Positions 27,117 through 35,716 of a stretch of 64,000 bases of DNA are shown here, one piece after another. This DNA is from Delftia sp. PS-11 (lineage in GTDB: Bacteria; Pseudomonadota; Gammaproteobacteria; Burkholderiales; Burkholderiaceae_C). Under the pieces are notes generated by a model. The model was not told where the DNA came from and made no database searches. It saw nothing but the letters and a program-made list of their open reading frames with translations. Numbering within the stretch: the stretch's first letter is position 1; each line of letters opens with the position of its first letter. The stretch is taken from NCBI RefSeq assembly GCF_029870285.1, contig NZ_JACSYA010000024.1, positions 18,972-82,971 on the forward strand, in the 5' to 3' direction. Position numbers and translations under genes: made by a program.

Positions 27117-27189
27117 CATGGGCTGCGCCACGCGCGCCCGCGCGGCGGAACTTCGGAGCATTTTGAATCGCTCACGAAGGTAGCCCATG
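27117..27189 (+). promoter_or_regulatory. Riboswitch expression platform with anti-start-codon sequence
   Basis: CATGGGCT at 27117-27124 is the exact complement of AGCCCATG at 27182-27189, which includes the ATG of the LuxE-like gene. One G-U pair can extend the helix. A GC-rich hairpin (around GCGCGCCCGCGC) lies between the two arms. Pairing would hide the start codon, so the switch probably acts on translation. No T-run follows the hairpin, which argues against termination. Confidence 0.65.
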
Positions 27190-28269
27190 GACCAGATCGC
27201 CCCGCTGCAAGCGCAGATCCTCGAATTCATCGCGATGGATGGCTGCACGGACGGCCAGTTCGACCAACTCGCCCTGCAGCTGTTTGCCCACCAGTACGCG
27301 GCCAATGCCCCTTACCGCAGCTTTTGCCAGCGGCGCGGCGCCACGGTGCGCAGCGTCAAGACCTGGAGCGATATTCCGGCGGTGCCCATCGATGCCTTCA
27401 AGGCCATGGAGCTGCGCTGCGAACCTGCAGCGCCCGGCGAGCGCGTCTTCATGACCAGCGGCACCACTGGCCGTGCGGCGCGCGGGCGCCATTTCCATCC
27501 CCGGCTGGATGTCTATGACCTGTCGATGGCACGCCACTTCGCGCAGCGCTTCATGCGCGGCGACGAGCGCCTGCCCATGGGCATTCTGTTCCCCGACGAG
27601 CAGGCCATGCCCAACTCCTCGCTGGCCCATTACCTGGCGCTGGCCAAGGCGCGCTTCGGCACGGCAGACAGCCGCTATTTCCTCACGCCCGAGGGCCTGG
27701 ACATGGCCGGGCTGTGCGCGGCACTGGAGCAGGCCGAGCGCACCGGGCAGCCCTATGCGCTGCTGGGCGCCAGCTTCAGCCTCGTGCATGTGATGGATGG
27801 GCTGCGCGCCCAGGGCCGCAGCTTCCGGCTGCCGCCGGGCAGCCGCATCCTGGACACCGGCGGCTACAAGGGCCAGTCGCGCGAGTTGCCGCTGGAGGAG
27901 TTCTACGCCGGGCTGTCGCAGCTGCTGGGCGTGCCGCGCACGCACTGCATCAACATGTATGGCATGACCGAACTGAGCACCCAGTTCTATGACGATGGCA
28001 ATGCCGTGCTGCCTTCGGTCAAATCGGGGCCGCACTGGATACGTTCGCGCCTGGTCGAGCCTGTGACGGGCCGCAGCGTGGCGCCCGGCGAGCGCGGCAT
28101 TCTTGTGCATTGCGATCTGGCCAATTTCAACTCGGTCACCACCATCCTGACCGAGGATGTGGGCCTGGCGGCCGAAGGCGGTTTTTTGCTGCTGGGCCGC
28201 GCCGAAGGCGCGCAGGCCAAGGGCTGTTCGCTGGCCGTCGATGAATTCGTCAAGGCCGCTGCCGCATGA
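27187..28269 (+). CDS. LuxE-like acyl-protein synthetase
   Basis: 360 residues of the LuxE (acyl-protein synthetase) family, relatives of adenylate-forming ligases. FMTSGTTGRAARGRHFHP (about residues 88-105) is the phosphate-binding Ser/Thr/Gly loop. NMYGMTELSTQFYD is the adenylate-binding block. Cys347 in KGCSLAVDEF near the C-terminus aligns with the cysteine that LuxE acylates. The known reaction activates a carboxylic acid with ATP and parks it on this cysteine for transfer to LuxC. It is first after a TPP riboswitch and overlaps the LuxC-like gene (ATGA). No luciferase genes are present, so the acid is probably not a luminescence substrate. Confidence 0.85.
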   Translation: MDQIAPLQAQILEFIAMDGCTDGQFDQLALQLFAHQYAANAPYRSFCQRRGATVRSVKTWSDIPAVPIDAFKAMELRCEPAAPGERVFMTSGTTGRAARGRHFHPRLDVYDLSMARHFAQRFMRGDERLPMGILFPDEQAMPNSSLAHYLALAKARFGTADSRYFLTPEGLDMAGLCAALEQAERTGQPYALLGASFSLVHVMDGLRAQGRSFRLPPGSRILDTGGYKGQSRELPLEEFYAGLSQLLGVPRTHCINMYGMTELSTQFYDDGNAVLPSVKSGPHWIRSRLVEPVTGRSVAPGERGILVHCDLANFNSVTTILTEDVGLAAEGGFLLLGRAEGAQAKGCSLAVDEFVKAAAA

Positions 28270-29741
28270 ACACACAGCGGGTCGAGGCCGGCTACCTGCC
28301 AGGGATCGGCACAGACGAAGTCCAGTGGCATGCGCTGGCCTTCGAGCGAGGCGGCCAGCGGCTGCAAGTGGCCGTGCCGCAACTGACGGCCCTGCAGACC
28401 CATGCGCTGGCGGCCCGCGTGCGCGCTGCCGCTGCGCAGCAGCTCAGGCCCCTGGCCGTGGCCGACATCATCGCCATCATCGACCGCGCCATGGCCCGGC
28501 TGCTGGACCGTGCAGACCCCTATCGCCAGCAGGCCGAAGCCCTGCTGCCCCTGGTCAGCGGCTACGACGCCGAGATGGTGCGCCAGGGCCTGACAGGCCT
28601 GTTCAAGACCTTCCGCGCGCCGCAGCTGCGGCGTTTCGTGGCCGAAGACTTTGCCAATCCCGGTGTACTCGACGGCTTCCAGCCCGCAGCCAAGGGCGGC
28701 GCGGTGCAGGCCTTCGGCCCCGGTCTGCTGCTGCACAGCTGGGCTGGCAACGTGCCTGCGCTATCGCTGTGGAGCATGGTCTGCGGCCTGCTCGTCAAAG
28801 CGGGCAGCATCGGCAAGCTGGCCAGCGCCGAGCCCCTGTTCGCCGGCTGGTTCGCCAGGCTGCTGGCCGAAGTCCACCCGCCCTGGGCCGACTGTATGGC
28901 CGTGGTCTGGTGGAGCGGGGCAGGCGAGGGCGGCGGCGGTTGCGCCGATGCCCTGTATGCCGAGGCCGACACCGTCATCGCCTACGGCGGCAACGCGGCG
29001 CTGGATGCCATCCGGCAGCGCCTGCCCGTGACCACGCGCTTTGTCCCGCATGGCCACCGCCTGGGCCTGGGCCTGGTGGCCGCCCAGGCTCTGGACAGCG
29101 CCAAGGCCCCGGCCCTGGCGCGGCTGGCAGCCTGGGATGTGATGCGCTACGACCAGCAAGGCTGCTACTCGCCCCATGTCTTTTACGTGGAGCGCGGCGG
29201 CGCCGTCGCTCCGCGCGCCTTTGCCGGCTATCTGGCAGCGGAGCTTGCCAACCTGCAGCAGCGCTTTCCACGCGCCGGACTGGACCTGCAGGAGGCGGCT
29301 GCCGTGGCCCGCTGGCAGCAGGCCGTGGAGTGGCAGACGCTGTCCGCCCCCGACTCGGCCGACATGCTGCTGTCCGGACCGGATGCGCAATGGGCCGTGG
29401 CCTATGCGGACAGCCTGCGGCCGCTGGCCCCCACGGCGCTGCAGCGCACCATCCAGGTGGTGGGCGTGGATGCGCTGGACAGCGTGCTGCCGGCCGTGGC
29501 CGCTCAGGAGCGCTTTTTGCAGACGGCCGGCGTGGCGGCCCCGCCCGAGCGGCTCTACCACCTGGCGGGCCTGCTGGGCGCGGCGGGCGTCACGCGCATC
29601 TGTGCCATCGGCTCCATGAGCACCCCCGAGGCTGGCTGGCACAACGATGGGCGCTTCAACCTGCTGGATCTGGTGCGCATGGTCGAGATCGAACAATCGG
29701 CCGAGGCAGCCGCCCAGCCGCTGGCCTCTTATGCGGACTGA
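28266..29741 (+). CDS. LuxC-like acyl-CoA/acyl-protein reductase
   Basis: 491 residues of the LuxC reductase family, distant relatives of aldehyde dehydrogenases. Cys300 in YDQQGCYSPH corresponds to the catalytic cysteine of LuxC. GPGLLLHSWAGNVPALSLWS and the region KAGSIGKLASAEPLFAGW are typical of the family. With LuxE it would reduce an activated acid to an aldehyde using NADPH. It is translationally coupled to the LuxE-like gene, and the ABC transporter ATPase starts one base past its stop codon. The same transcript codes for a thiamine-precursor-type importer, pointing to a small heterocyclic acid rather than a fatty acid. Confidence 0.85.
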   Translation: MNTQRVEAGYLPGIGTDEVQWHALAFERGGQRLQVAVPQLTALQTHALAARVRAAAAQQLRPLAVADIIAIIDRAMARLLDRADPYRQQAEALLPLVSGYDAEMVRQGLTGLFKTFRAPQLRRFVAEDFANPGVLDGFQPAAKGGAVQAFGPGLLLHSWAGNVPALSLWSMVCGLLVKAGSIGKLASAEPLFAGWFARLLAEVHPPWADCMAVVWWSGAGEGGGGCADALYAEADTVIAYGGNAALDAIRQRLPVTTRFVPHGHRLGLGLVAAQALDSAKAPALARLAAWDVMRYDQQGCYSPHVFYVERGGAVAPRAFAGYLAAELANLQQRFPRAGLDLQEAAAVARWQQAVEWQTLSAPDSADMLLSGPDAQWAVAYADSLRPLAPTALQRTIQVVGVDALDSVLPAVAAQERFLQTAGVAAPPERLYHLAGLLGAAGVTRICAIGSMSTPEAGWHNDGRFNLLDLVRMVEIEQSAEAAAQPLASYAD

Positions 29742-29742
29742 C

Positions 29743-30495
29743 ATGGCCATGGCATTTCTCGATATTGCACAGGTGTCGTTCTCCTACCCGGGCCGCGCGC
29801 CCGTGGTGGGCGGCGTGGACTGGCGCATCGGCCAGGGCGAATTCCACTGCCTGCTGGGCCGCAGCGGCTGCGGCAAGACCACCCTGCTCAAACTGGCGGC
29901 CGGCCTGTTGCGCCCGCAGGCCGGGCGCATCGCGCTGTGCGGCAGCGAGATCGCCGCACCCGGCCCGCAGCTGGGCTTCATGTTCCAGGCGCCGACCCTG
30001 CTGGACTGGCTTACCGTGCTGGACAACGTGCTGCTGCCTGTCTCCCTGCAGCGCAGGCCAGGCCCGCAGGACGAGGCCCATGCCCTGGCCTTGCTGGCGC
30101 AGCTGGGGCTGCAGGCCCATGCGCGCCGCCATCCGCGCCACCTGTCGGGCGGCCAGCAAAGCCGCGTGGCCCTGGCGCGGGCCCTGGTGCTGGAGCCGCC
30201 GCTGCTGCTGCTGGACGAGCCCTTTGCCGCGCTCGATGCCATCACCCGTGCCGAGCTGCAGGACGACCTGCTGCGCACCTGCCGCCAGCACGGCACCACG
30301 GTGCTCTTTGTCACCCATGACATTGCCGAGGCTGTGTACCTGGCCGACCGCATCGCCGTCATGCACGGCGGGCGCATCGTGGATGACATTGCCGTGCCAT
30401 TGCCTGCCCCCCGAAGCCAGGCGCTGCGCCATGGCCCCGAATTCAACGCGCTGGCCGCCCGTGTGCGCGAAGCCATGGACAGGAGCGGTGCATGA
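29743..30495 (+). CDS. ABC transporter ATPase, ThiZ/SsuB/TauB type
   Basis: 250 residues, one ATPase domain. Walker A is GRSGCGKTT, the signature is LSGGQQSRVALARAL, Walker B is LLLLDEPFAALD, and the switch histidine is in FVTHDIAEAVYLADR. This EA-V form is that of the nitrate/sulfonate/thiamine-precursor subfamily. The start at 29743 lies just beyond the luxC-like stop; earlier in-frame Mets fall inside that gene. It should energise the permease that overlaps its end. Confidence 0.92.
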   Translation: MAMAFLDIAQVSFSYPGRAPVVGGVDWRIGQGEFHCLLGRSGCGKTTLLKLAAGLLRPQAGRIALCGSEIAAPGPQLGFMFQAPTLLDWLTVLDNVLLPVSLQRRPGPQDEAHALALLAQLGLQAHARRHPRHLSGGQQSRVALARALVLEPPLLLLDEPFAALDAITRAELQDDLLRTCRQHGTTVLFVTHDIAEAVYLADRIAVMHGGRIVDDIAVPLPAPRSQALRHGPEFNALAARVREAMDRSGA

Positions 30496-31271
30496 ACCCC
30501 ACCCCCGCACAGGCCCGGCTCATGGGCGCTGCACTGCTGCTGGCGCTGCTGGGCGGCTGGGAGGCCATCGTTCGCCAGGCCGGCATCTCGGCCCTGGTGC
30601 TGCCCGCGCCATCGGCCGTGGCCTCGGCGCTGTGGACCGGGCTGGGCTCGGGCTATTTCTGGCCGCATATCCGCGCCACGCTGGCCGCCTTGCTGCTGGG
30701 GCTTGCCGGGGGCAGCCTGGGCGGCCTGCTCATGGGTATGCTGCTGGCCGAATCGCCGCTGCTCGACCGTGTGCTCAAGCCCTACATCGTGGTCAGCCAG
30801 GTCGTGCCCAAGCTCGCGCTGGCGCCGCTGTTCGTGCTGTGGCTGGGCTTTGGCATGGCGCCCACGGCGCTGATCACGGCGCTGATCTGCTTTTTTCCGT
30901 TGATGGAAAACACCCATACCGGCCTGCGCCAGTGCGATGCGCAGCGCCTGCAGCTGTTTCGCATGCTGGGCGCCACGCGCATGCAGACCCTGCTGCGCCT
31001 GAAACTGCCCATGGCGCTGCCCGCCATCCTGGCCGGCCTGCGCGTGGCCGTGGTGCTGGCCCTGGTGGGGGCCGTGGTCGGCGAATTCATCGGCGCCAGC
31101 CAGGGGCTGGGCGCCGTCATCATCGCCTCTCAGGGGATGATGGATACCGCATTGATGTTCGCGGCCCTGGTGCTGATCGCCGCCATGGGCCTGCTGCTGT
31201 ACCAGGCCACCTTGCTGCTGGAGCGCCGGCTGCTGCGCTCCCATGCCGATCAACCCGGCGACCTTCCATGA
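30492..31271 (+). CDS. ABC transporter permease, ThiX/SsuC type
   Basis: 259 residues with six likely membrane helices and an ATPase-coupling loop (LFRMLGATRMQTLLRLKLPMA). LPAPSAVASALWTGL and VVGEFIGASQGLGAVI are hallmarks of the SsuC/ThiX/TauC permeases. It overlaps the ATPase gene and the solute-binding-protein gene by four bases each, so the transporter is a strict translational unit. It probably acts as a homodimer in the inner membrane. Confidence 0.92.
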   Translation: MNPTPAQARLMGAALLLALLGGWEAIVRQAGISALVLPAPSAVASALWTGLGSGYFWPHIRATLAALLLGLAGGSLGGLLMGMLLAESPLLDRVLKPYIVVSQVVPKLALAPLFVLWLGFGMAPTALITALICFFPLMENTHTGLRQCDAQRLQLFRMLGATRMQTLLRLKLPMALPAILAGLRVAVVLALVGAVVGEFIGASQGLGAVIIASQGMMDTALMFAALVLIAAMGLLLYQATLLLERRLLRSHADQPGDLP

Positions 31272-32284
31272 CCTTCTCCGATACCCAGAACATGCCCGAG
31301 TCCCTTTCCCGCCGCAGCCTGCTTGCCGCCGGCGCAGGTCTTGCCATCGCGCCGTTTGCGGCGCCCGCCGCCGCGCAGTCCGCCGGCAAGGTGCGCATTG
31401 CCGGCTGGAGCAAGCCCATCAGCGAAATCACCAACATCCTGGCCGAGCCCGACAAGGGCTTCTTCAAGGCCCAGGGCGTGGAAGTGGCCTACCTGCCCGG
31501 CGCGGGCGGGGGCGACGCCATCCGCAACATGCTCAGCGGCCAGGCCGATGTGGCCTTCACCGACCCCGGCTCCTTCTTCATGGCGCTGGACAAGGGCGAA
31601 AAGCTCACCGCCATCTACGACATCTACCCGCAGAACGTGTTCAACGTGGTCTCGCTCAAGTCGGCCGGCATCCAAAAGCCTGCCGATCTCAAGGGCAAGA
31701 AAATCGGCGTCTACAGCCTGTCCAGCGGCACGCGCCAGAACCTGCTGGTGCTGCTGCACCAGGCGGGCCTCAAGGAGTCGGACGTCACCATCGTCGTCAC
31801 CGGCCTGCTCAACTTCGCGCCGCTGCTGCAGGGCCAGGTGGATGCCACCGCCGCCACCGACACCGGGCTGGTCGTGGGCCAGCGCAAGGGCCTGGGCGAA
31901 GTCAACGTCATGCACATGCGCGACCACATGAACATGTCCAGCGACCTGTTCGTGGTGCGCGAGGAAACGCTGCGCCAGAAGAAAGACCTGCTCAAGTCCT
32001 TCCTGCGCGGCTACCGCGACAGCATGGCCTGGATGATCGCCCAGCCTGAAGAAGCCGCCACGCTGGCCGCCAAACACGCCATCGACGGCACCAACCGCGA
32101 CATCAACCTCGAAGTCATCCGCCTGCGCAACGCCTCCTCGCTGCCCATGTCCGCGCCCAAGGGTGCGCTGGGCGCCTTCGACATGGCATCGCTGCAAAAA
32201 GCCGCCGATGCCTACCGTGCGCTGGGCCTGGTGCAGCGCCAGATCAAGGTGGCCGACGTCGTGGACGCCAGCCTGCTGCCCTGA
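31268..32284 (+). CDS. Periplasmic NMT1/THI5-like solute-binding protein
   Basis: 338 residues with a twin-arginine-like signal (SRRSLLAAGAGLAIAPF, cleavage near AAAQ). The mature part has the NMT1/THI5-like fold: KPISEITNILAEPDKGFF, MLSGQADVAFTDPGSFFMAL and DLKGKKIGVYSLSSGTRQNL. In this family ThiY binds a thiamine-derived pyrimidine, while others bind sulfonates or nitrate. The TPP riboswitch upstream favours a thiamine-related ligand. Whether it takes a pyrimidine, a thiazole or an oxidised form is open. Confidence 0.88.
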   Translation: MTFSDTQNMPESLSRRSLLAAGAGLAIAPFAAPAAAQSAGKVRIAGWSKPISEITNILAEPDKGFFKAQGVEVAYLPGAGGGDAIRNMLSGQADVAFTDPGSFFMALDKGEKLTAIYDIYPQNVFNVVSLKSAGIQKPADLKGKKIGVYSLSSGTRQNLLVLLHQAGLKESDVTIVVTGLLNFAPLLQGQVDATAATDTGLVVGQRKGLGEVNVMHMRDHMNMSSDLFVVREETLRQKKDLLKSFLRGYRDSMAWMIAQPEEAATLAAKHAIDGTNRDINLEVIRLRNASSLPMSAPKGALGAFDMASLQKAADAYRALGLVQRQIKVADVVDASLLP

Positions 32285-32294
32285 GGACGCCTGC

Positions 32295-33062
32295 ATGAAG
32301 TTCCAGGGCAAGGTGGTGCTGGTCACCGGGGCCAGCCGGGGCATCGGCGCGGCCATCGCGCTCGCTTTCGCGCAGGAGGGCGCCACGGTCGTGGTCAACC
32401 ACCTGTCCAACGACGCGGCGGCGGCCCACACCGTGGCCGCCTGCCAGGCCGCAGGCGGCGATGCCTTCGCCGTCCGTGCCGATGTGGGCAGCGAACAGGC
32501 CGTGCACGGCATGGTCCGGCGCATCGTCGAGGAAGCCGGGGGCATCGATATCCTCGTCAACAATGCCTTTCGCCCCTATGCCTTCGACCCCGAGCGGCGC
32601 AGCCTGTTCGATGACCTGTCCTGGAGCGACTACCAGGCCCAGTTCGACGGCGCCGTAGGCGCCACCTTCAATGTCTGCCGCGCCGTGCTGCCGCTGCTCA
32701 GGCAGCGCAACGGCGCCAGCATCGTCAACATCGCCACCAACCTCGTCGAAAACCCCGTCGTGCCCTACCACGACTACACCACGGCCAAGTCTGCCCTGGT
32801 CGCCTTCAGCCGCAACCTGGCCAGCGAGCTGGGGCCGCTGGGCATCCGTGTCAACTGCGTCGCACCGGGGCTGGTCTACCCGACCCAGGGCAGCAGCAGC
32901 ACCAAGGAGTCCTTCCGCGAGTCGCTGATGGCAGCCACGCCGCTGCGGCGCCTGGCCCGCCCCGAAGACGTGGCAGGGCCCGTGCTGTTCCTGGCATCGC
33001 AGTGGGCCGGGTTTGTGACGGGGCAGGTGGTGTTTGTCGATGGCGGGCTGGTGATGCGCTGA
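32295..33062 (+). CDS. SDR family oxidoreductase, last gene of the TPP operon
   Basis: 255 residues of the classical short-chain dehydrogenase type. VLVTGASRGIGAAIALAFA is the NAD(P) glycine motif, NNAF the usual NNAG variant, and YTTAK the catalytic Tyr-x3-Lys. The residue 13 positions before Tyr, usually Ser, is Thr here (IATN). The tail GQVVFVDGGLVMR is FabG-like. It starts 10 bases after the binding-protein gene and a terminator follows. In this operon it could reduce the aldehyde made by the LuxC-like enzyme, which is an inference. It is otherwise annotated generically as a 3-oxoacyl-ACP-reductase-like protein. Confidence 0.88.
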   Translation: MKFQGKVVLVTGASRGIGAAIALAFAQEGATVVVNHLSNDAAAAHTVAACQAAGGDAFAVRADVGSEQAVHGMVRRIVEEAGGIDILVNNAFRPYAFDPERRSLFDDLSWSDYQAQFDGAVGATFNVCRAVLPLLRQRNGASIVNIATNLVENPVVPYHDYTTAKSALVAFSRNLASELGPLGIRVNCVAPGLVYPTQGSSSTKESFRESLMAATPLRRLARPEDVAGPVLFLASQWAGFVTGQVVFVDGGLVMR

Positions 33063-33076
33063 ATGCCCTGGCGATC

Positions 33077-33120
33077 GGGCGGCATGCGGCCAGCGTCGCC
33101 ATGCCGCCCCCTTGGTTTTT
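33077..33120 (+). terminator. Terminator of the TPP-riboswitch operon
   Basis: GGGCGGCATG and CATGCCGCCC form a perfect 10-base stem around 13 bases, followed by CCTTGGTTTTT. The T-run touches the stop codon of the convergent membrane acyltransferase gene. Confidence 0.85.
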
Positions 33121-34327
33121 ACAGGTACTTGAGCCAGGCAATGTCCCGCCGGCGTTGCTTGAGCGCGGCAAACCAGCGCACGGCGGGGTACAGGGCGATG
33201 GCCAGCAGGCAGGCGATCGGCCACAGCCACCACAGGCTGTCCAGCCCGAACAGCGTTCCGTGGTTGGCGCCCGCCATGCCCAGCGCTGCCAGATACAGGA
33301 GCTTGAGCACGAACAGGTGCAGCACGTAGAAGAACATCGGCGCGGCTCCCAGCGTGGCCAGCGGCACCAGCCAGCGCTGGCCGCAACCGGCCTCGAAGGC
33401 CCGCAGCACCAGCAGGCCCGTGCCCAGCGTCAGCAGCACGAACAGCAGCGAGGGCGGGTATTTGGTGACGTTGAGCCAGGACATGGCGGTCTCCAGCGCG
33501 CTCGCGCCTGCCTGCCACGGCGCATCGCCATACACATTCAGCGTGCGCAGCACCATGAAACCCAGCAGGCAGGCCATGCCCGCCGCCAGCAGACGGCGCA
33601 TGCGCTGTGCGGCATTGCTGTCCCTGCCGAACCAGGGGCCGATGCCATAGCCCAGCGCGATCACGCCGATCCAGGGCAGCAGGGGATAGGACGTGCGCAG
33701 CCGGATATCGCCCCACTGCAGCCAGCCACGGTCATGCAAAATGGCCCAGGGCACATGCATGGCATGGCCAGCCGGGAAATGCAGCCCATCCAGCAGGTTA
33801 TGGCCCGCCACCAGCAGCAGCCCCCCCAGCAGCAAGGCCTTGCGCGGCAGCCACACCAGCGCCGACAGCGCCAGCATGGACAGGCCGATGACCCAGATCA
33901 CCTGCAGGAAGATCTTCGCGGGCGGAAACTGGAACGTCCAGGCGAAATTCACCACCGTGACTTCCAGCGCCACCAGAAACAGGCCGCGCCGCCACAGAAA
34001 GCCCGAGGCCGCAGCCCGCGCCTGAGCCGCATCCGCATGGCGGCTGGCGTACAGAAAGGCGGACAGCCCCGTCAGGAACACGAACACCGGCGCGCACAGA
34101 TGGGCCAGTATGCGGGGAAAGAACAGGCCTGCCGGGGTCTCGGCAACCACCATGGGGTCCGGCACCTGCAGGTGCAGGTAGAAGGTCTCGCGCACATGGT
34201 CCAGCAGCATGAAAAGCATGACCAGGCCGCGCAGGGCATCGATGGACTGCAGGCGGCCTGCGTGCAGCGCTGCCGCTGGCGCAGGTACCGGTGCGGCGGA
34301 GGGATCAAAGGAGGCGTGGCTGGACAT
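33119..34327 (-). CDS. DUF1624/HGSNAT-like membrane protein
   Basis: 402 residues from the ATG at 34327, with about ten hydrophobic helices. The N-terminal block SIDALRGLVMLFMLLDHVRE is the signature of DUF1624, related to the catalytic domain of heparan-alpha-glucosaminide N-acetyltransferase. That group acetylates sugars across membranes. RLRTSYPLLPWIGVIALGYG and MFFYVLHLFVLKLLY fit the core. The Shine-Dalgarno sequence is weak. It stands alone and convergent to the TPP operon, so its substrate is unknown. Confidence 0.85.
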   Translation of the reverse strand: MSSHASFDPSAAPVPAPAAALHAGRLQSIDALRGLVMLFMLLDHVRETFYLHLQVPDPMVVAETPAGLFFPRILAHLCAPVFVFLTGLSAFLYASRHADAAQARAAASGFLWRRGLFLVALEVTVVNFAWTFQFPPAKIFLQVIWVIGLSMLALSALVWLPRKALLLGGLLLVAGHNLLDGLHFPAGHAMHVPWAILHDRGWLQWGDIRLRTSYPLLPWIGVIALGYGIGPWFGRDSNAAQRMRRLLAAGMACLLGFMVLRTLNVYGDAPWQAGASALETAMSWLNVTKYPPSLLFVLLTLGTGLLVLRAFEAGCGQRWLVPLATLGAAPMFFYVLHLFVLKLLYLAALGMAGANHGTLFGLDSLWWLWPIACLLAIALYPAVRWFAALKQRRRDIAWLKYL

Positions 34328-34542
34328 CTTGAAAGTCAGGTTTTTATCAAAATCATAGCAACAGATGCAAGCGGCTTTTGGGTGGCGCAGTTTGCGTTGA
34401 TAACTGGCAGGCGATGGGCGCTGCCTGCGAATAACCATCGATCCTTTCGGGGCAATCCGTGCTGTGAAAAGATGTCCGCACCGTTATGAGGGAGCCCCCG
34501 GGACTGATAGGGGCTGGTTTACAGTGACAAGGAGAGAGAAAA

Positions 34543-35088
34543 ATGGCGTCATCCGTCGAAAAGCTGATCAAAGCGTTGGAGTTGTGTATCCCGATGCTGG
34601 ATCCGGCACCATTGCGCCACGACACACCCAAGGAAACTGGGCAATCGGACATCCTTCAATGGCTTTACGAGCACCTGGGTCAGCAGGACCTTATGGTCTA
34701 TGAGGAATGGAAAGAGTATTTCGGGCATGTGCCGGATTTGGACCCGCTTGCCGCGATCGATTTTTCCGGATTTGACAGCGAATATGTCGTAGGCATCGCG
34801 GGAGACATTGATGAGGAGGATATTCCTCCTGAGTTCATGTATGCGATGCCCTATGAAATGCCTTATCTGGAGTATCTGAATTCATTCCTGCAAAATCATG
34901 GCCTGCGGATCGTCGATCTGCTCCCGTTTGAAAATGCCTACATGATTGCCGTCAAGGATGACCCGCAGCTGCTGGACCAGCTCAGTGAGTGCCTGCGTGC
35001 ATTTGAGATGGATATCAACCGGCGCAATGCCATGAACGAACAAGAGGTCAAGGCGCACCTGGACAGGCTGCTGTCTTCTGGTTCGTGA
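34543..35088 (+). CDS. Acidic soluble protein of unknown function
   Basis: 181 residues, strongly acidic (segments DIDEEDIPPEF and DLDPLAAIDFSG), no signal or membrane segment. GGAGAGAG precedes the ATG. Aromatic and proline-rich turns (MYAMPYEMPYLEYL) lie in the middle, and the C-terminus is helical. The gene is isolated between two minus-strand genes. Its size and charge resemble some immunity or SUKH-like proteins, but no toxin gene is nearby and I do not recognise the family. Confidence 0.75.
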   Translation: MASSVEKLIKALELCIPMLDPAPLRHDTPKETGQSDILQWLYEHLGQQDLMVYEEWKEYFGHVPDLDPLAAIDFSGFDSEYVVGIAGDIDEEDIPPEFMYAMPYEMPYLEYLNSFLQNHGLRIVDLLPFENAYMIAVKDDPQLLDQLSECLRAFEMDINRRNAMNEQEVKAHLDRLLSSGS

Positions 35089-35127
35089 CAAAGCCGGCTG
35101 CAGTCAGGCATGCCTGCAGCCCTGGCC

Positions 35128-35526
35128 TCACTCCTGGTACGGGGGCTCCACGAGCAGCCCGGCCTGCAGCGGCCGGATGCGCTCATCCTGATAGTAGCCG
35201 CCGTATTCGGTATAGCGCAGAAACACGCCTGCGCAATCGCGGCAGCGCCACAGCGTGCTCTGGTTATAGGGGTGCCAGCCCAGTGCAATCGGCGCGTCAG
35301 GCGACCACAGATGGGTACCCTGCGGATGGAACTCGGTCAGCCGGTGCGCGATGTCCGGCGTACCCAACGGGCCCACGGGGTCGAGCTGGGCCGTTGCCGT
35401 GGCGCCCGATATCGATTCCCATGCAGGGCGCGACAGCACGGCGCAATCGGCGCAGCGCGGCTGTGTGTCAGCTTGCAGGGCGAGATCGCGCAGCTGCGCC
35501 TCGGTCAAGGGGGTAGGTTCGGTCAT
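35128..35526 (-). CDS. Small protein with two CxxC pairs
   Basis: 132 residues from the ATG at 35526. Two pairs, CADC and CRDC, lie about 70 residues apart and could bind one zinc ion. Other features are WHPYNQSTLWRC and a tyrosine-rich YTEYGGYYQDERI. No signal peptide or membrane helix is present. The frame runs open further upstream, but the ATG at 35526 is the first that avoids low-complexity residues. I do not recognise a family with confidence. Confidence 0.7.
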   Translation of the reverse strand: MTEPTPLTEAQLRDLALQADTQPRCADCAVLSRPAWESISGATATAQLDPVGPLGTPDIAHRLTEFHPQGTHLWSPDAPIALGWHPYNQSTLWRCRDCAGVFLRYTEYGGYYQDERIRPLQAGLLVEPPYQE

Positions 35527-35716
35527 GGGCAGCTTTCGGTGATGCGGCATTCTCGCCCGGCACAGCACAGGCCGCAGCCGCATCTGCGAATTCCTGCGCA
35601 GGCCACCCTGTGCCGGCGAGTCTTTGACAATAGGTGACCAATAGTCGGCAGGCAGTCCGGTCTGCGTTGATGAAACAGGTGAATGCAATGGGTTCTGGTT
35701 TCGAGGGTGCGATGGC

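Noticed and set aside
27125..27160. GC-rich hairpin after the riboswitch as an intrinsic terminator
   Set aside because: No T-run follows it, so translational control is the better reading.
28157..32284. 1375-residue frame over the TPP operon
   Set aside because: Only the last 338 residues (binding protein) are real. The upstream part overlaps three well-supported genes in other frames.
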